A stretch of 9,127 bases of DNA from Dehalococcoidia bacterium (lineage in GTDB: Bacteria; Chloroflexota; Dehalococcoidia; Lucifugimonadales; JAGWBF01), in contig JAGWBG010000037.1 of NCBI GenBank assembly GCA_021296015.1, forward strand, positions 1 through 9,127, read 5' to 3'. The notes under the pieces were generated by a model. It saw nothing but the letters and a program-made list of their open reading frames with translations. It was not told the DNA's origin and did not search any database. Position 1 is the stretch's first letter; the number at the start of each line of letters is the position of its first letter. A program made the translations under genes and the position numbers. Positions 1-6,277 of the stretch are shown piece after piece.

Positions 1-195
1 GACCAGAACTGCGTCAGGGGGAGGAGTGGTCATCAAGGCCGACGTGTATGCACCCAGCGCGAAAAAGCCGGCAACACCAATGTTCAATAATCCGGTGAAC
101 CCCCAATGGACGTTCAGTCCCAGGGAGAAAATGGTGTAAATCCCCGCCATAATGACGAAGCCAACGAAATAGTTGGCTACACCGACTATGTCCAT
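1..195 (-). CDS. livM: LivM-type ABC transporter permease, N-terminal part
   Basis: This is the first 65 codons of the second inner-membrane permease of a branched-chain-amino-acid-type (HAAT) ABC importer; the gene continues beyond the left edge. The ATG at 195 is preceded by AGGAGG (210-205) with a 9-base gap, so the start is well supported. The peptide begins MDIVGVANYF. One membrane helix is visible at about residues 8-26. It is followed by the LivM hallmark region LGLNVHWGFTGLLNIG (residues 25-40) and then FFALGAYTSALM (44-55), the pattern that opens LivM proteins. The more usual GHAAF is GVAGF here. It is last in the visible livG-livF-livH-livM order, 54 bases after livH, with a strong hairpin in the gap. 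The family assignment is firm. The substrate (branched-chain amino acid, other amino acid, urea or amide) cannot be read from this fragment. Confidence 0.9.
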   Translation of the reverse strand, partial: MDIVGVANYFVGFVIMAGIYTIFSLGLNVHWGFTGLLNIGVAGFFALGAYTSALMTTPPPDAVLV

Positions 196-208
196 GCCGC
201 CCGTCCTC

Positions 209-240
209 CTAATAAGGGAACCGTGTTCCCCCCTTATTAG
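209..240 (-). promoter_or_regulatory. Intercistronic stem-loop overlapping the livM ribosome binding site
   Basis: On the minus strand, CTAATAAGGG (240-231) is exactly complementary to CCCTTATTAG (218-209). Inside it, AAC (227-225) can pair with GTT (221-219). Equivalently, there are 7-bp and 6-bp stems separated by a sliding GGG bulge, with a 3-base loop. The 3' arm ends on the first two bases of the livM AGGAGG (210-205). No U-tract follows, so it does not look like an intrinsic terminator. A role in mRNA processing, in stabilising the upstream message, or in tuning livM translation is inference. Confidence 0.7.
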
Positions 241-249
241 TCTTGATGC

Positions 250-1275
250 TCAACTCCTACCTCCCCCGAATATCCCTCGTGGTCTCACCAGCAGCACGGC
301 TATCATAATTGCGAAGGCCACCGCCGGTTTGTAGCTGGGGTTAATCCACTGGGTCGAGACCTCTGAGGTCACCCCAATCACGAAAGCTCCCACCAGCGCA
401 CCGTATGGGTTGCCTATGCCTCCCAAAATGACCGCGGCGAACAAGGGGATGAGGAACTTCCACCCCATGATGGGCAGTATCTGTGCCTGGAACACCGCCA
501 GAAGTACCCCGGCCGTCGCGGCCAGCACCCCGCCTAATTCCCAAGTCCACCAGGTGACCCTCTGGACGTCAATGCCGCTGACCAGGGCCAGGTCGGGGTT
601 GTCCGCTGTGGCCCTCATAGCCTTCCCCATCCTGGTGCGAGTCAGCACCAGGTAGACGCCTACTACAAGGATGATTGTTACGATGGCTATGAAGATGGCA
701 TCCGGGGGTATTCGCACGTCCATGGGCAGGTGATAGACCTGCCGGGACTCCCTGGGGTAGTGCTGCGTGTCGCCGCTCCAGATTATCTGCACCAGACCGC
801 GCAGAGCGATGGCTATGCCCAGGGATGCCATCGCCATCACCACGACGTTGACTCCCCGGTCCCGCAGACGGCGGTATATGAGCACGTCCAGGACTATCGC
901 CCCGACGGCGACGCCAGCTACTGCCACTGGCAACGCAATAAGCAGGGAGTACCCGAAGGTGAATGGCCCCAAGCCGCTGCTCTCAATCCCCACCTGCGGC
1001 AGCAGGCTGCCCATGATGAACAGTGCAATATATGCACCCATGGTCATGTAATCGCCGTGGGCGATGTTGGCGAAGTTCAGAATGCCGAAGACCAGGGTCA
1101 GGCCGATGGCTCCAAGAGCAATAATCGCTCCCAGGAAGACGCCATTGGCCACTAGACCCATCTTCACAAATGGCAGGAACCCGACCGCCAACGCTACTAT
1201 CACAATGGCGACCGATGTGTGCCCTGGTGTCCAGGCCAAGTTGATTCTTTTTGCGGTATTCTGTAGAAAGATCAT
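250..1275 (-). CDS. livH: LivH-type ABC transporter permease
   Basis: This is an inner-membrane permease of 341 residues belonging to the branched-chain-amino-acid-type ABC importer; it pairs with LivM and is driven by LivG/LivF. The diagnostic LivH block GLTLVFGILNFANIAHGDYM is at residues 58-77. The cytoplasmic coupling loop, TRTRMGKAMRATADNPDLA, is at 212-230. A conserved GGIGNPYGALVGAFVIG segment is at 285-301, and the protein ends with LLVRPRGIFG (328-337), typical of the family. About eight or nine hydrophobic segments are visible. Compared with E. coli LivH (about 308 residues), the N-terminus carries roughly 30 extra residues with one added hydrophobic stretch (21-37). No Shine-Dalgarno sequence is seen before the ATG at 1275. 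Translation may be coupled to livF, whose stop is 27 bases upstream, or the true start may lie further in. Family call is firm; start and substrate are less so. Confidence 0.93.
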   Translation of the reverse strand: MIFLQNTAKRINLAWTPGHTSVAIVIVALAVGFLPFVKMGLVANGVFLGAIIALGAIGLTLVFGILNFANIAHGDYMTMGAYIALFIMGSLLPQVGIESSGLGPFTFGYSLLIALPVAVAGVAVGAIVLDVLIYRRLRDRGVNVVVMAMASLGIAIALRGLVQIIWSGDTQHYPRESRQVYHLPMDVRIPPDAIFIAIVTIILVVGVYLVLTRTRMGKAMRATADNPDLALVSGIDVQRVTWWTWELGGVLAATAGVLLAVFQAQILPIMGWKFLIPLFAAVILGGIGNPYGALVGAFVIGVTSEVSTQWINPSYKPAVAFAIMIAVLLVRPRGIFGGGRS

Positions 1276-1302
1276 TCTTAAACTATCGAAGGCAAGGCCC
1301 GC

Positions 1303-2007
1303 CTATCCCCCCAGATAGAGACGGGCTACCTCCGGGTTGCTCAGCAGGTCCTTCCCGGCATCCTCCAGGCGGTTCTCCCCTGCGACCAGGATGTAGCCTC
1401 TGTCCGACATTCGCAACGCCTCCCGAGCGTTCTGCTCCACCAGCAACAGTGCAACCCCGGCCTGGTTGACCTCACGGATTCGCTCGAATACCGTGCCCAT
1501 CATCGCCGGAGACAGCCCGGCAGAAGGCTCATCGAGCAGCAGCAACACGGGGTCCAGCATCATGGCGCGGGCGATGGCCAACATCTGGCGCTGTCCGCCG
1601 GACAGGGTTCCAGCTTTCCGACCGGGTTGCATGGCCAGGTCCGGGAACAACCGAAACATCTCCTCAATCCGGCTGCGATAATCGTCGTCTCGAGTGAAGG
1701 CACCCATCTCCAGGTTTTCCCGGATGCTCAGAGAGGCGAACACGTTATTGGACTGAGGAACGTAGCACAGGCGGGTCTGGACAATCTGCTCCGGGGGATA
1801 GCCGGAGATGTCCGTGTCCTGGAACCTGACAATCCCAGACCGGACTTTCACAAGGCCCACTATGGCCTTCATCAGTGTGGACTTGCCGCAGCCGTTGGGG
1901 CCGATGATTGTAACCATCTCCCCGGGTTCCACGGTTATAGACACGCCATGCAGTATCTCTGTCTGACCGTACCCTGCCACCACGTTGGACGCCTCAAGCA
2001 GTCCCAC
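1303..2007 (-). CDS. livF: LivF-type ABC transporter ATP-binding protein
   Basis: This is a cytoplasmic ATPase subunit of the HAAT-family importer. I place the start at the GTG at 2007, giving 234 residues (E. coli LivF is about 237). A clear GGAGG lies 8 bases upstream (2020-2016), and homology begins at once with GLLEASNVVAGYGQTEILHG. The open frame extends upstream to 2106, but those codons lie inside livG and look unlike protein. Using residue numbers from the GTG: Walker A GPNGCGKST 36-44, Q-loop Q85, signature LSGGQ 135-139, Walker B LLLLDEP 155-161 with catalytic E160. The H-loop reads LVEQN (189-193), with Gln where most ABC ATPases have His; this is normal for LivF. The C-terminus ends YLGG, also typical. 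The gene overlaps the end of livG by 14 bases, so the two are probably translationally coupled. Confidence 0.93.
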   Translation of the reverse strand: MGLLEASNVVAGYGQTEILHGVSITVEPGEMVTIIGPNGCGKSTLMKAIVGLVKVRSGIVRFQDTDISGYPPEQIVQTRLCYVPQSNNVFASLSIRENLEMGAFTRDDDYRSRIEEMFRLFPDLAMQPGRKAGTLSGGQRQMLAIARAMMLDPVLLLLDEPSAGLSPAMMGTVFERIREVNQAGVALLLVEQNAREALRMSDRGYILVAGENRLEDAGKDLLSNPEVARLYLGG

Positions 2008-2782
2008 TGGCGGGACCTCCCAGGTAAGCTTCCAGTACTTCCGGGTCTTGCTGTATCTGTGTCGGGGTCCCCTGGGCAATGACGGCCCCGCCGGCCATGA
2101 CGACAATGGGGTCGCACATGGTCATGATGAACTTCATATCGTGCTCAATGATTACAAAGGTGATGTTGCGCTCGACGCTGGCCAGGAAGATGTTATAGGA
2201 GATGTCCCGAAGCAGCGTCCGGTTGACCCCGGCGCCCGGCTCGTCCAGCAGCACCATCTTGGGCTCCGCCATCAGGGTCCGGGCCAGCTCCAGCAGTTTC
2301 TTTTGACCCCCAGACAGGTTGCCAGCATATTCGTTGGCTAGGTGAGAGAGGCTGACCAACTCCAGCACCTTCAGCGCCTGGGCCTCGATGCGACGCTCCT
2401 CACGGCCGACTCGCCACGGTACTAACCACGATGCCCAGACCCGCTCGCCGAGTTGCGGCGCAGGGACCAGCATCAGGTTCTCCAGCACTGTCATGCGCTT
2501 CATCTCCCTGGGAATCTGAAAGGTGCGCATGAGCCCCAACCCAAAGGTCTGGTGCATACTCATTCCCTCGATACGCCGGCCCTCAAAGATGATTCGCCCG
2601 CTGGTAGGGGAGGTTGCGCCCGACACCAGGTTGAACAGAGTCGTCTTGCCTGCTCCGTTGGGGCCAATGAGCCCGGTGATGGACCCCGGCATAACCTGGA
2701 AGGAACAGTGATTCATGGCTCGCACCCCGCCATAGTCCTTCACAAGGTCATGAACCTCCAGAATGGGTGCTGTTTCTGTCAC
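1994..2782 (-). CDS. livG: LivG-type ABC transporter ATP-binding protein
   Basis: This is the second cytoplasmic ATPase of the HAAT-family importer, 262 residues, and the first gene of the operon. It starts at GTG 2782 with GGAGG about 4 bases upstream; no in-frame Met precedes the conserved ILEVHDLVKDYGGVRAM. Domains: Walker A GPNGAGKTT 40-48, Q-loop Q89 within LMRTFQIP, signature LSGGQKK 156-162, Walker B MVLLDEP 176-182 with E181, and H-loop H214 in IIEHDM. The LivG-specific pattern DEPGAGVN is present, and a segment between the Q-loop and signature (about 107-150) matches the longer LivG type. The C-terminus ends EAYLGGPASGTA and overlaps livF by 14 bases. A sigma70-like promoter lies about 70 bases upstream. 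Confidence 0.94.
   Translation of the reverse strand: MTETAPILEVHDLVKDYGGVRAMNHCSFQVMPGSITGLIGPNGAGKTTLFNLVSGATSPTSGRIIFEGRRIEGMSMHQTFGLGLMRTFQIPREMKRMTVLENLMLVPAPQLGERVWASWLVPWRVGREERRIEAQALKVLELVSLSHLANEYAGNLSGGQKKLLELARTLMAEPKMVLLDEPGAGVNRTLLRDISYNIFLASVERNITFVIIEHDMKFIMTMCDPIVVMAGGAVIAQGTPTQIQQDPEVLEAYLGGPASGTA
2005..2020 (-). promoter_or_regulatory. livF ribosome binding site and GTG start
   Basis: On the minus strand GGAGG (2020-2016) is followed by 8 bases and GTG (2007-2005). The site lies inside the 3' end of livG. It fixes the livF start about 100 bases downstream of the furthest possible in-frame start. Confidence 0.8.
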
Positions 2783-2850
2783 GCTGCCTCCGGCAAGCCG
2801 GCCTTCCCGGGGGATTGAACCGTCACGGGAATATGGCTTAGTTCGGCTTG

Positions 2851-2879
2851 ATTATACTAAGATGCGGAACCTGCATCAA
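2851..2879 (-). promoter_or_regulatory. Promoter of the livGFHM operon
   Basis: On the minus strand, TTGATG (2879-2874) and a perfect TATAAT (2856-2851) are separated by exactly 17 bases. This is a near-ideal housekeeping-sigma promoter upstream of livG. Transcription would begin near 2844 and leave a leader of about 60 bases. Just before the livG ribosome binding site, the leader contains a short inverted repeat CCGGC-TT-GCCGG (2801-2790). Confidence 0.7.
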
Positions 2880-3018
2880 CAATGAGCACCTTTCCAATAT
2901 AGAATGAGGTATGGTATACGGCGATATGGCTCTTGGTCTATTCTCCCGCACTTTCCCTGGCAAACCTACTCCGTAATGGAAGACCAGGACACGGGCCAAC
3001 CATTATGAATAGAACCCA

Positions 3019-3033
3019 GGGAGGTATCCTGTG
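3019..3033 (+). promoter_or_regulatory. Ribosome binding site and GTG start of the 3031 gene
   Basis: GGGAGG (3019-3024) is followed by 6 bases and then GTG at 3031. An in-frame ATG at 3037 would have a less usual 12-base gap, so GTG is preferred. Confidence 0.6.
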
Positions 3034-3471
3034 ATAATGGATATAGCGAAGCGGATAGTGGCGGCCTACCTCGTGGCGACGGCGGTCGCCGTGGTGCTCA
3101 ACTTCATACTCACTCCAGCGTACCATGACGGGTCGCCGGAATACCCGGTGTGGCGCATCCTCAACTGGTTCATGGCAGCGGGGGTGCTTATGGCCCTGGT
3201 AGTGAGCTACCTGCGAAGGCGCACCCTGAGAAGCGGGGAAGTCAGCACCCTCCAGTACTTGGGCGCCAGCACGATGGCCCCGTCGTCGCCCATCGTGCTG
3301 GCCATGCTGTTCTTCTGGGAGTGGTTCTGGACATTGAACCCCGACAGCGAAACCGGGGATGCCATAACCTCTCACACGGTCTACTTCCCGATAGTGGACG
3401 CCCTCTTCGTAGTCGTCGCCATAGCCACTGGTCGCTATCTCTGGAAAGGCAATGGCGACTCGGATGGTTAG
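3031..3471 (+). CDS. Hypothetical four-helix membrane protein
   Basis: I do not recognise this 146-residue protein. It has four clear hydrophobic segments at about residues 8-28, 42-62, 80-103 and 116-138, joined by short loops. A basic patch, LRRRTLRSG (61-69), follows the second segment, which places the loop between helices 2 and 3 in the cytoplasm by the positive-inside rule; both termini would then also be cytoplasmic. There is an aromatic cluster FFWEWFWTLN near 94-103 and an acidic, hydrophilic C-terminus (NGDSDG). No catalytic motif is evident. The start is the GTG at 3031, chosen from the spacing to GGGAGG. The gene stands alone between divergently read livG and convergently read vapC. 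A weak promoter candidate is TTTCCA (2891-2896) with TATACG (2915-2920), preceded by an extended TGG. Open reading frame, ribosome binding site and membrane pattern make it a credible gene of unknown function. Confidence 0.75.
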   Translation: MIMDIAKRIVAAYLVATAVAVVLNFILTPAYHDGSPEYPVWRILNWFMAAGVLMALVVSYLRRRTLRSGEVSTLQYLGASTMAPSSPIVLAMLFFWEWFWTLNPDSETGDAITSHTVYFPIVDALFVVVAIATGRYLWKGNGDSDG

Positions 3472-3587
3472 GAGCCTACGGTTGTCGTCCCGACAGGATA
3501 TTGTCCCTCACCCTTCGGCGGTCCGATGTAGCCGTCACCGGGTGAATCAAACCAGCAGTAGTGGCGAAAGCGTGGTACCTTCCACAC

Positions 3588-4013
3588 TTAGAGGGGATTC
3601 CGCCAATGGAGACCGGGGAATCGGCTGAAGTCAGTGTCGTTGGAGTGGACTTCCGCCTGATACTCCATTGCGATGGCGGCGACATGGGAGTCGGTCACCA
3701 TATTCGCGCCAACGCCGGCCGCGACAAGATTCCGCCGGAAGTGGGTCAGGTGGTTAGCCCCGGGGTTGATGGGTATGACGTGGGGAAAGCGAAACCACTC
3801 GAGAACGTAGTCAACCGCCTCTGCCGGAGTTACAGGACGAACAAGCACTCTGGGATGAGTCATCAACCTTACAAAACCTGCCGACACGACCCAGGGGACG
3901 CCGACCCTCTCTACGCCGTTGACGAACCCTTCCCACCAGCGTCTGGCGGAGTCGTGATAAGGCGCTCCGTTATTGTGGGCATAGACAAGCAAATTGTAGT
4001 CCGGGACTATCAA
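3588..4013 (-). CDS. vapC: VapC-type PIN-domain toxin (putative ribonuclease)
   Basis: This is a 141-residue PIN-domain protein, the toxin half of a VapBC pair; such proteins are Mg2+-dependent RNases usually acting on tRNA or rRNA. Visible acidic residues are D5 in MIVPDYNLLVYAH, D108 in MVTDSHVAAIA, and D126/D128 in SNDTDFSRFPGL. The last of these motifs, together with PWVVSAGFVRLMTHPRV (40-56), matches the PIN subfamily of VapC proteins that end in a Leu-x-W-x-N-P motif (LHWRNPL here). The acidic residue usually found in the middle helix is not visible: nothing acidic lies between E35 and E65, and the helix reads SAGFVR. The start is TTG at 4013. An in-frame TAA lies directly before it, and TTGA overlaps the vapB stop, so no earlier start is possible. 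Translation is probably coupled to vapB. Confidence 0.87.
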   Translation of the reverse strand: MIVPDYNLLVYAHNNGAPYHDSARRWWEGFVNGVERVGVPWVVSAGFVRLMTHPRVLVRPVTPAEAVDYVLEWFRFPHVIPINPGANHLTHFRRNLVAAGVGANMVTDSHVAAIAMEYQAEVHSNDTDFSRFPGLHWRNPL

Positions 4014-4270
4014 TTAGCGCTCGGTTCCACGAATGCCTCGGCGTCAAGCTGGTCGTTAATCTGATTCAGCTTCAGAGGGTCAATTCCCGAGGCCAATGCA
4101 CTGTGATTGGGAACAACTCTGTATTCGGGCAATGGGACTTCTTTTGCGGCAGGGGACATCCCGCGTCGCAAAGTGTCATTCACCACCTGCTTAAACGGGA
4201 TGTTGAGAAGGCGCGCCCGCTCGCGCAGGGCATCAGCCACATCATCGTCCAGTGTTAGTGTGGTTCTCAT
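4010..4270 (-). CDS. vapB: VapB-type ribbon-helix-helix antitoxin
   Basis: This 86-residue protein starts MRTTLTLDDDVADALRERAR, the classic ribbon-helix-helix DNA-binding fold: a beta strand at residues 2-7, then two helices to about residue 37. The C-terminal half (about 45-86) is the likely VapC-binding tail. The family role is to neutralise VapC and repress its own operon as a dimer with VapC. The ATG at 4270 has no Shine-Dalgarno sequence upstream. A TATGAT -10 element ends only 6 bases before it, which suggests a leaderless transcript. Its TGA stop (4012-4010) is shared with the vapC TTG start in a 4-base TTGA overlap. Confidence 0.9.
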   Translation of the reverse strand: MRTTLTLDDDVADALRERARLLNIPFKQVVNDTLRRGMSPAAKEVPLPEYRVVPNHSALASGIDPLKLNQINDQLDAEAFVEPSAN

Positions 4271-4276
4271 ACCGGC

Positions 4277-4305
4277 ATCATAGTGTGTGATAATAGTGAT
4301 GTTAA
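4277..4305 (-). promoter_or_regulatory. vapBC promoter, probably leaderless, with candidate operator repeats
   Basis: On the minus strand TTAACA (4305-4300) and TATGAT (4282-4277) are 17 bases apart, each one base from consensus. The -10 ends 6 bases before the A of the vapB ATG, so transcription should begin at or next to that A. The spacer and -10 contain CACTAT twice (4298-4293 and 4285-4280; period 13), and the flanks form an inverted repeat CATCA (4301-4297) / TGATG (4280-4276). These are plausible contact sites for a ribbon-helix-helix repressor such as VapB. Confidence 0.65.
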
Positions 4306-4445
4306 GATGTGCCTATGACGACTCAGGGTCCTTTACAGGCTAGGTGACAAATTATTAGCCGGATTGATTTTCAGGAGTCCTGCCTACCACAAACCCAATT
4401 ATGGTATTGTATATGGTGCCTTAAAGCCTGCGGGATAGTCGAATT

Positions 4446-4460
4446 AGGGAGACGATTTTG
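4446..4460 (+). promoter_or_regulatory. Ribosome binding site and TTG start of the NCS2 permease gene
   Basis: AGGGAG (4446-4451) is followed by 6 bases and TTG at 4458. The next in-frame Met is residue 58, inside the membrane domain, so TTG is the start. In the 187-base gap back to vapB I see no confident promoter for this gene, although the stretch 4398-4421 is A+T-rich. Confidence 0.6.
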
Positions 4461-6206
4461 GCATCAACGCCTGCACAGAATCCCCGTTACGAGGCGAACG
4501 AGAGTCCGCCCTTGCTGGCCACTCTCGGTTTCGGCGCACAGTTCAGCCTGATTGCCTCCGTCACACTCCTGGTAACGCCGGTTGTGGTGGCCAAGGCGTC
4601 GGGGAAGGACGACTCCTACTTGGCATGGATGGTCTTCGCCTCGCTGGTGGTCTGCGGCGCGGCCACATTGTTGCAGGTGCGAAGGCTCGGTCCGGTTGGG
4701 GCCGGTGCCGTTCTGCCCATGTTTACGGCCGCCTTCTCCATCCCATTCTGCATCTCGGCAGTGGTGGACGGCGGGCCGGCGACGCTGACCACCCTAGTCA
4801 TCGTCATGGCGGCCATTCAAATAGTCATCTCCAAGTGGCTGTTCATTCTGAGGCGAATCGTGACGCCAATCGTGGGCGGCACGGTGATGATGATACTTTC
4901 CATCACCCTGGCTTCGGTAGTGCCGCGCCTGTTAGAGGAGCCATCGCTGGACGAGCCGGTGGGCGCGCCTTTAACCGCGCTGGCCACCCTGGGCGTTCTT
5001 GCCGTGTTCATCCTCCGCGGCTCGGCGGTACTGCGTCTCTGGGGGCCTGTGATTGGCATAGTCGTTGGCTGCGGGGTCGCTGCGGCCTTCGGCTTCTACA
5101 ATGCCGCGAGTGTGATTGAGGCCCCCTGGATTGGGCCGCCCAGCCAGTGGCCGGGGCTGGGACTCGACTTCGGCATCCCGTTCTGGACGCTGCTTCCGGC
5201 ATTTCTGTTCCTCGGCGTGATTATCTCCATTCAGGCCAACGGAGAGGCCATCACACAGCAGCGGGTCGCGTGGAGGCAAGAGAGGGCCGTTGATTTCCGG
5301 CAAGTGCAGGGGGCATTGGCCGGCACCGGCGTGACCAACCTGATTTCCGGCATCGCGGGCGCAGTGCCCAGCATCATCAATCCCGGCGCAGTCTCATATA
5401 TCCAGACAACCGGAGTCGCTTCCCGCAGAGTCGGGTACTGCATCGGCTGCATTTTCATCGTAGCGGCCTTTCTGCCCAAAGTATCCGGGCTACTCAGCAC
5501 CATACCGGGGCCTGTGATGGCGGGATACCTTATCGTGCTGTCGGGAACCCTGTTCGTTGACGGGGCACGGCTGGTTATCCAGACCGAACAGAACAGGCAG
5601 AAGGTTTTAGTGGCGGGGGTCTGCTTCTGGATTGGCGCAGCTTTCCAGTTTGGACTGTTCTCGCTGACGGGCGTCGGGCCAGTGTGGAGTGCGCTGCTGG
5701 AGAGCGGCATAACGACCGGGGGACTCGCGGTGGTGGCGATGATTCTCTATTTAGAGCTCACCAACCCACGACGTATGAGATTTCAGTCGCGGCTCCACGC
5801 CGACGCCCTACCGGAGCTCAATGAGTTCATCGCCAACTTCGCCGCTCGCAGGGGCTGGGATGCCGCTATGAAGGACCGGCTGAGTGCGGGTGCGGAAGAG
5901 ACTCTCCTGACGCTGGCCCCGCTGGACCTGAGCTTGGAGGAAGACGAAGATGCACAGGATGAACGCCGGTTGGTTGTCGTGGCCTCCAGTGATGGCGAGG
6001 TTGCGGACCTGGAGTTCATTGGAGGGGGAAACGAGAGCAACATCGAAGACCAGGTGCGCCAGCTCCAGCAACACGACTCGGAAACCCCTCCGGAGAATGA
6101 AATCTCCCTCCGGTTGCTACGGAGCTACGCATCATCCGTACGCCACCAACAGTACCACGGCACCGACATCATCACAGTCCGCGTAGCTCCTCCGGGGACA
6201 AGATAA
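4458..6206 (+). CDS. NCS2-family purine/pyrimidine-type permease fused to a degenerate HATPase-like C-terminal domain
   Basis: Residues 15-435 form a polytopic membrane domain of the NCS2 (uracil/xanthine permease) family, which imports nucleobases with a cation gradient. Support: the block SIQANGEAITQQRV (257-270) holding the TM8 Glu (E263); the following VQGALAGTGVTNLISGIAGAVPS (283-305); INPGAVSYIQTTGVASRRVG (307-326) at the TM10 substrate region; and LPKVSGLLSTIPGPVMAGYL (339-358). The canonical QNNG-type TM10 motif is INPG here, so the substrate may differ. NCS2 proteins are usually 430-480 residues; this one has 582. The extra 445-577 region is soluble and resembles RsbW/anti-sigma HATPase domains: LPELNEFIANFAARRGW (451-467), the position of the N-box at AGAEETLLTL (477-486), FIGGGNESNIEDQ (520-532), and ISLRLLRSYASSVRHQQYHG (549-568). 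The N-box Asn and the Asp of DxGxG are missing, so ATP binding is doubtful. Permease call firm; tail call moderate. Confidence 0.85.
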   Translation: MASTPAQNPRYEANESPPLLATLGFGAQFSLIASVTLLVTPVVVAKASGKDDSYLAWMVFASLVVCGAATLLQVRRLGPVGAGAVLPMFTAAFSIPFCISAVVDGGPATLTTLVIVMAAIQIVISKWLFILRRIVTPIVGGTVMMILSITLASVVPRLLEEPSLDEPVGAPLTALATLGVLAVFILRGSAVLRLWGPVIGIVVGCGVAAAFGFYNAASVIEAPWIGPPSQWPGLGLDFGIPFWTLLPAFLFLGVIISIQANGEAITQQRVAWRQERAVDFRQVQGALAGTGVTNLISGIAGAVPSIINPGAVSYIQTTGVASRRVGYCIGCIFIVAAFLPKVSGLLSTIPGPVMAGYLIVLSGTLFVDGARLVIQTEQNRQKVLVAGVCFWIGAAFQFGLFSLTGVGPVWSALLESGITTGGLAVVAMILYLELTNPRRMRFQSRLHADALPELNEFIANFAARRGWDAAMKDRLSAGAEETLLTLAPLDLSLEEDEDAQDERRLVVVASSDGEVADLEFIGGGNESNIEDQVRQLQQHDSETPPENEISLRLLRSYASSVRHQQYHGTDIITVRVAPPGTR

Positions 6207-6277
6207 GTGCCCCTGGCCGGCGTGCCATTACCGGACTCGTCGAGCCACACGGCCGACACATACCGAAGATACCAAAG

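Noticed and set aside
730..1155. Plus-strand open frame of 141 codons within livH
   Set aside because: It is antisense to a clear livH gene, and its His/Gln/Asp-rich composition is typical of a shadow frame; it has no recognisable domain.
2008..2106. Upstream extension of livF by 33 codons (ATG at 2106)
   Set aside because: These codons lie inside livG, show no LivF similarity, and a GGAGG-GTG signal at 2020-2005 gives a start of the normal family length.
2938..3375. Minus-strand open frame of 145 codons opposite the 3031 gene
   Set aside because: The plus-strand frame has a good ribosome binding site and clean membrane helices; the opposite frame is His/Arg/Gly-rich with no pattern.
3483..3495. 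TGTCG-TCC-CGACA hairpin just after the 3031 gene as a terminator
   Set aside because: The stem is only 5 bp and no T-run follows on either strand; too weak to call.
3535..3545. TCACC-G-GGTGA inverted repeat between the 3031 gene and vapC
   Set aside because: Short arms with a one-base centre, not placed at any promoter I can see; could be chance.
4332..4354. TTTACA at 4332 as a -35 for the permease gene
   Set aside because: No acceptable -10 is found at 16-18 bases; the nearest A+T-rich hexamers fall at the wrong distance.
4371..4381. CAGGA-G-TCCTG palindrome upstream of the permease gene
   Set aside because: Short, and not aligned with any recognisable promoter; not enough for an operator call.
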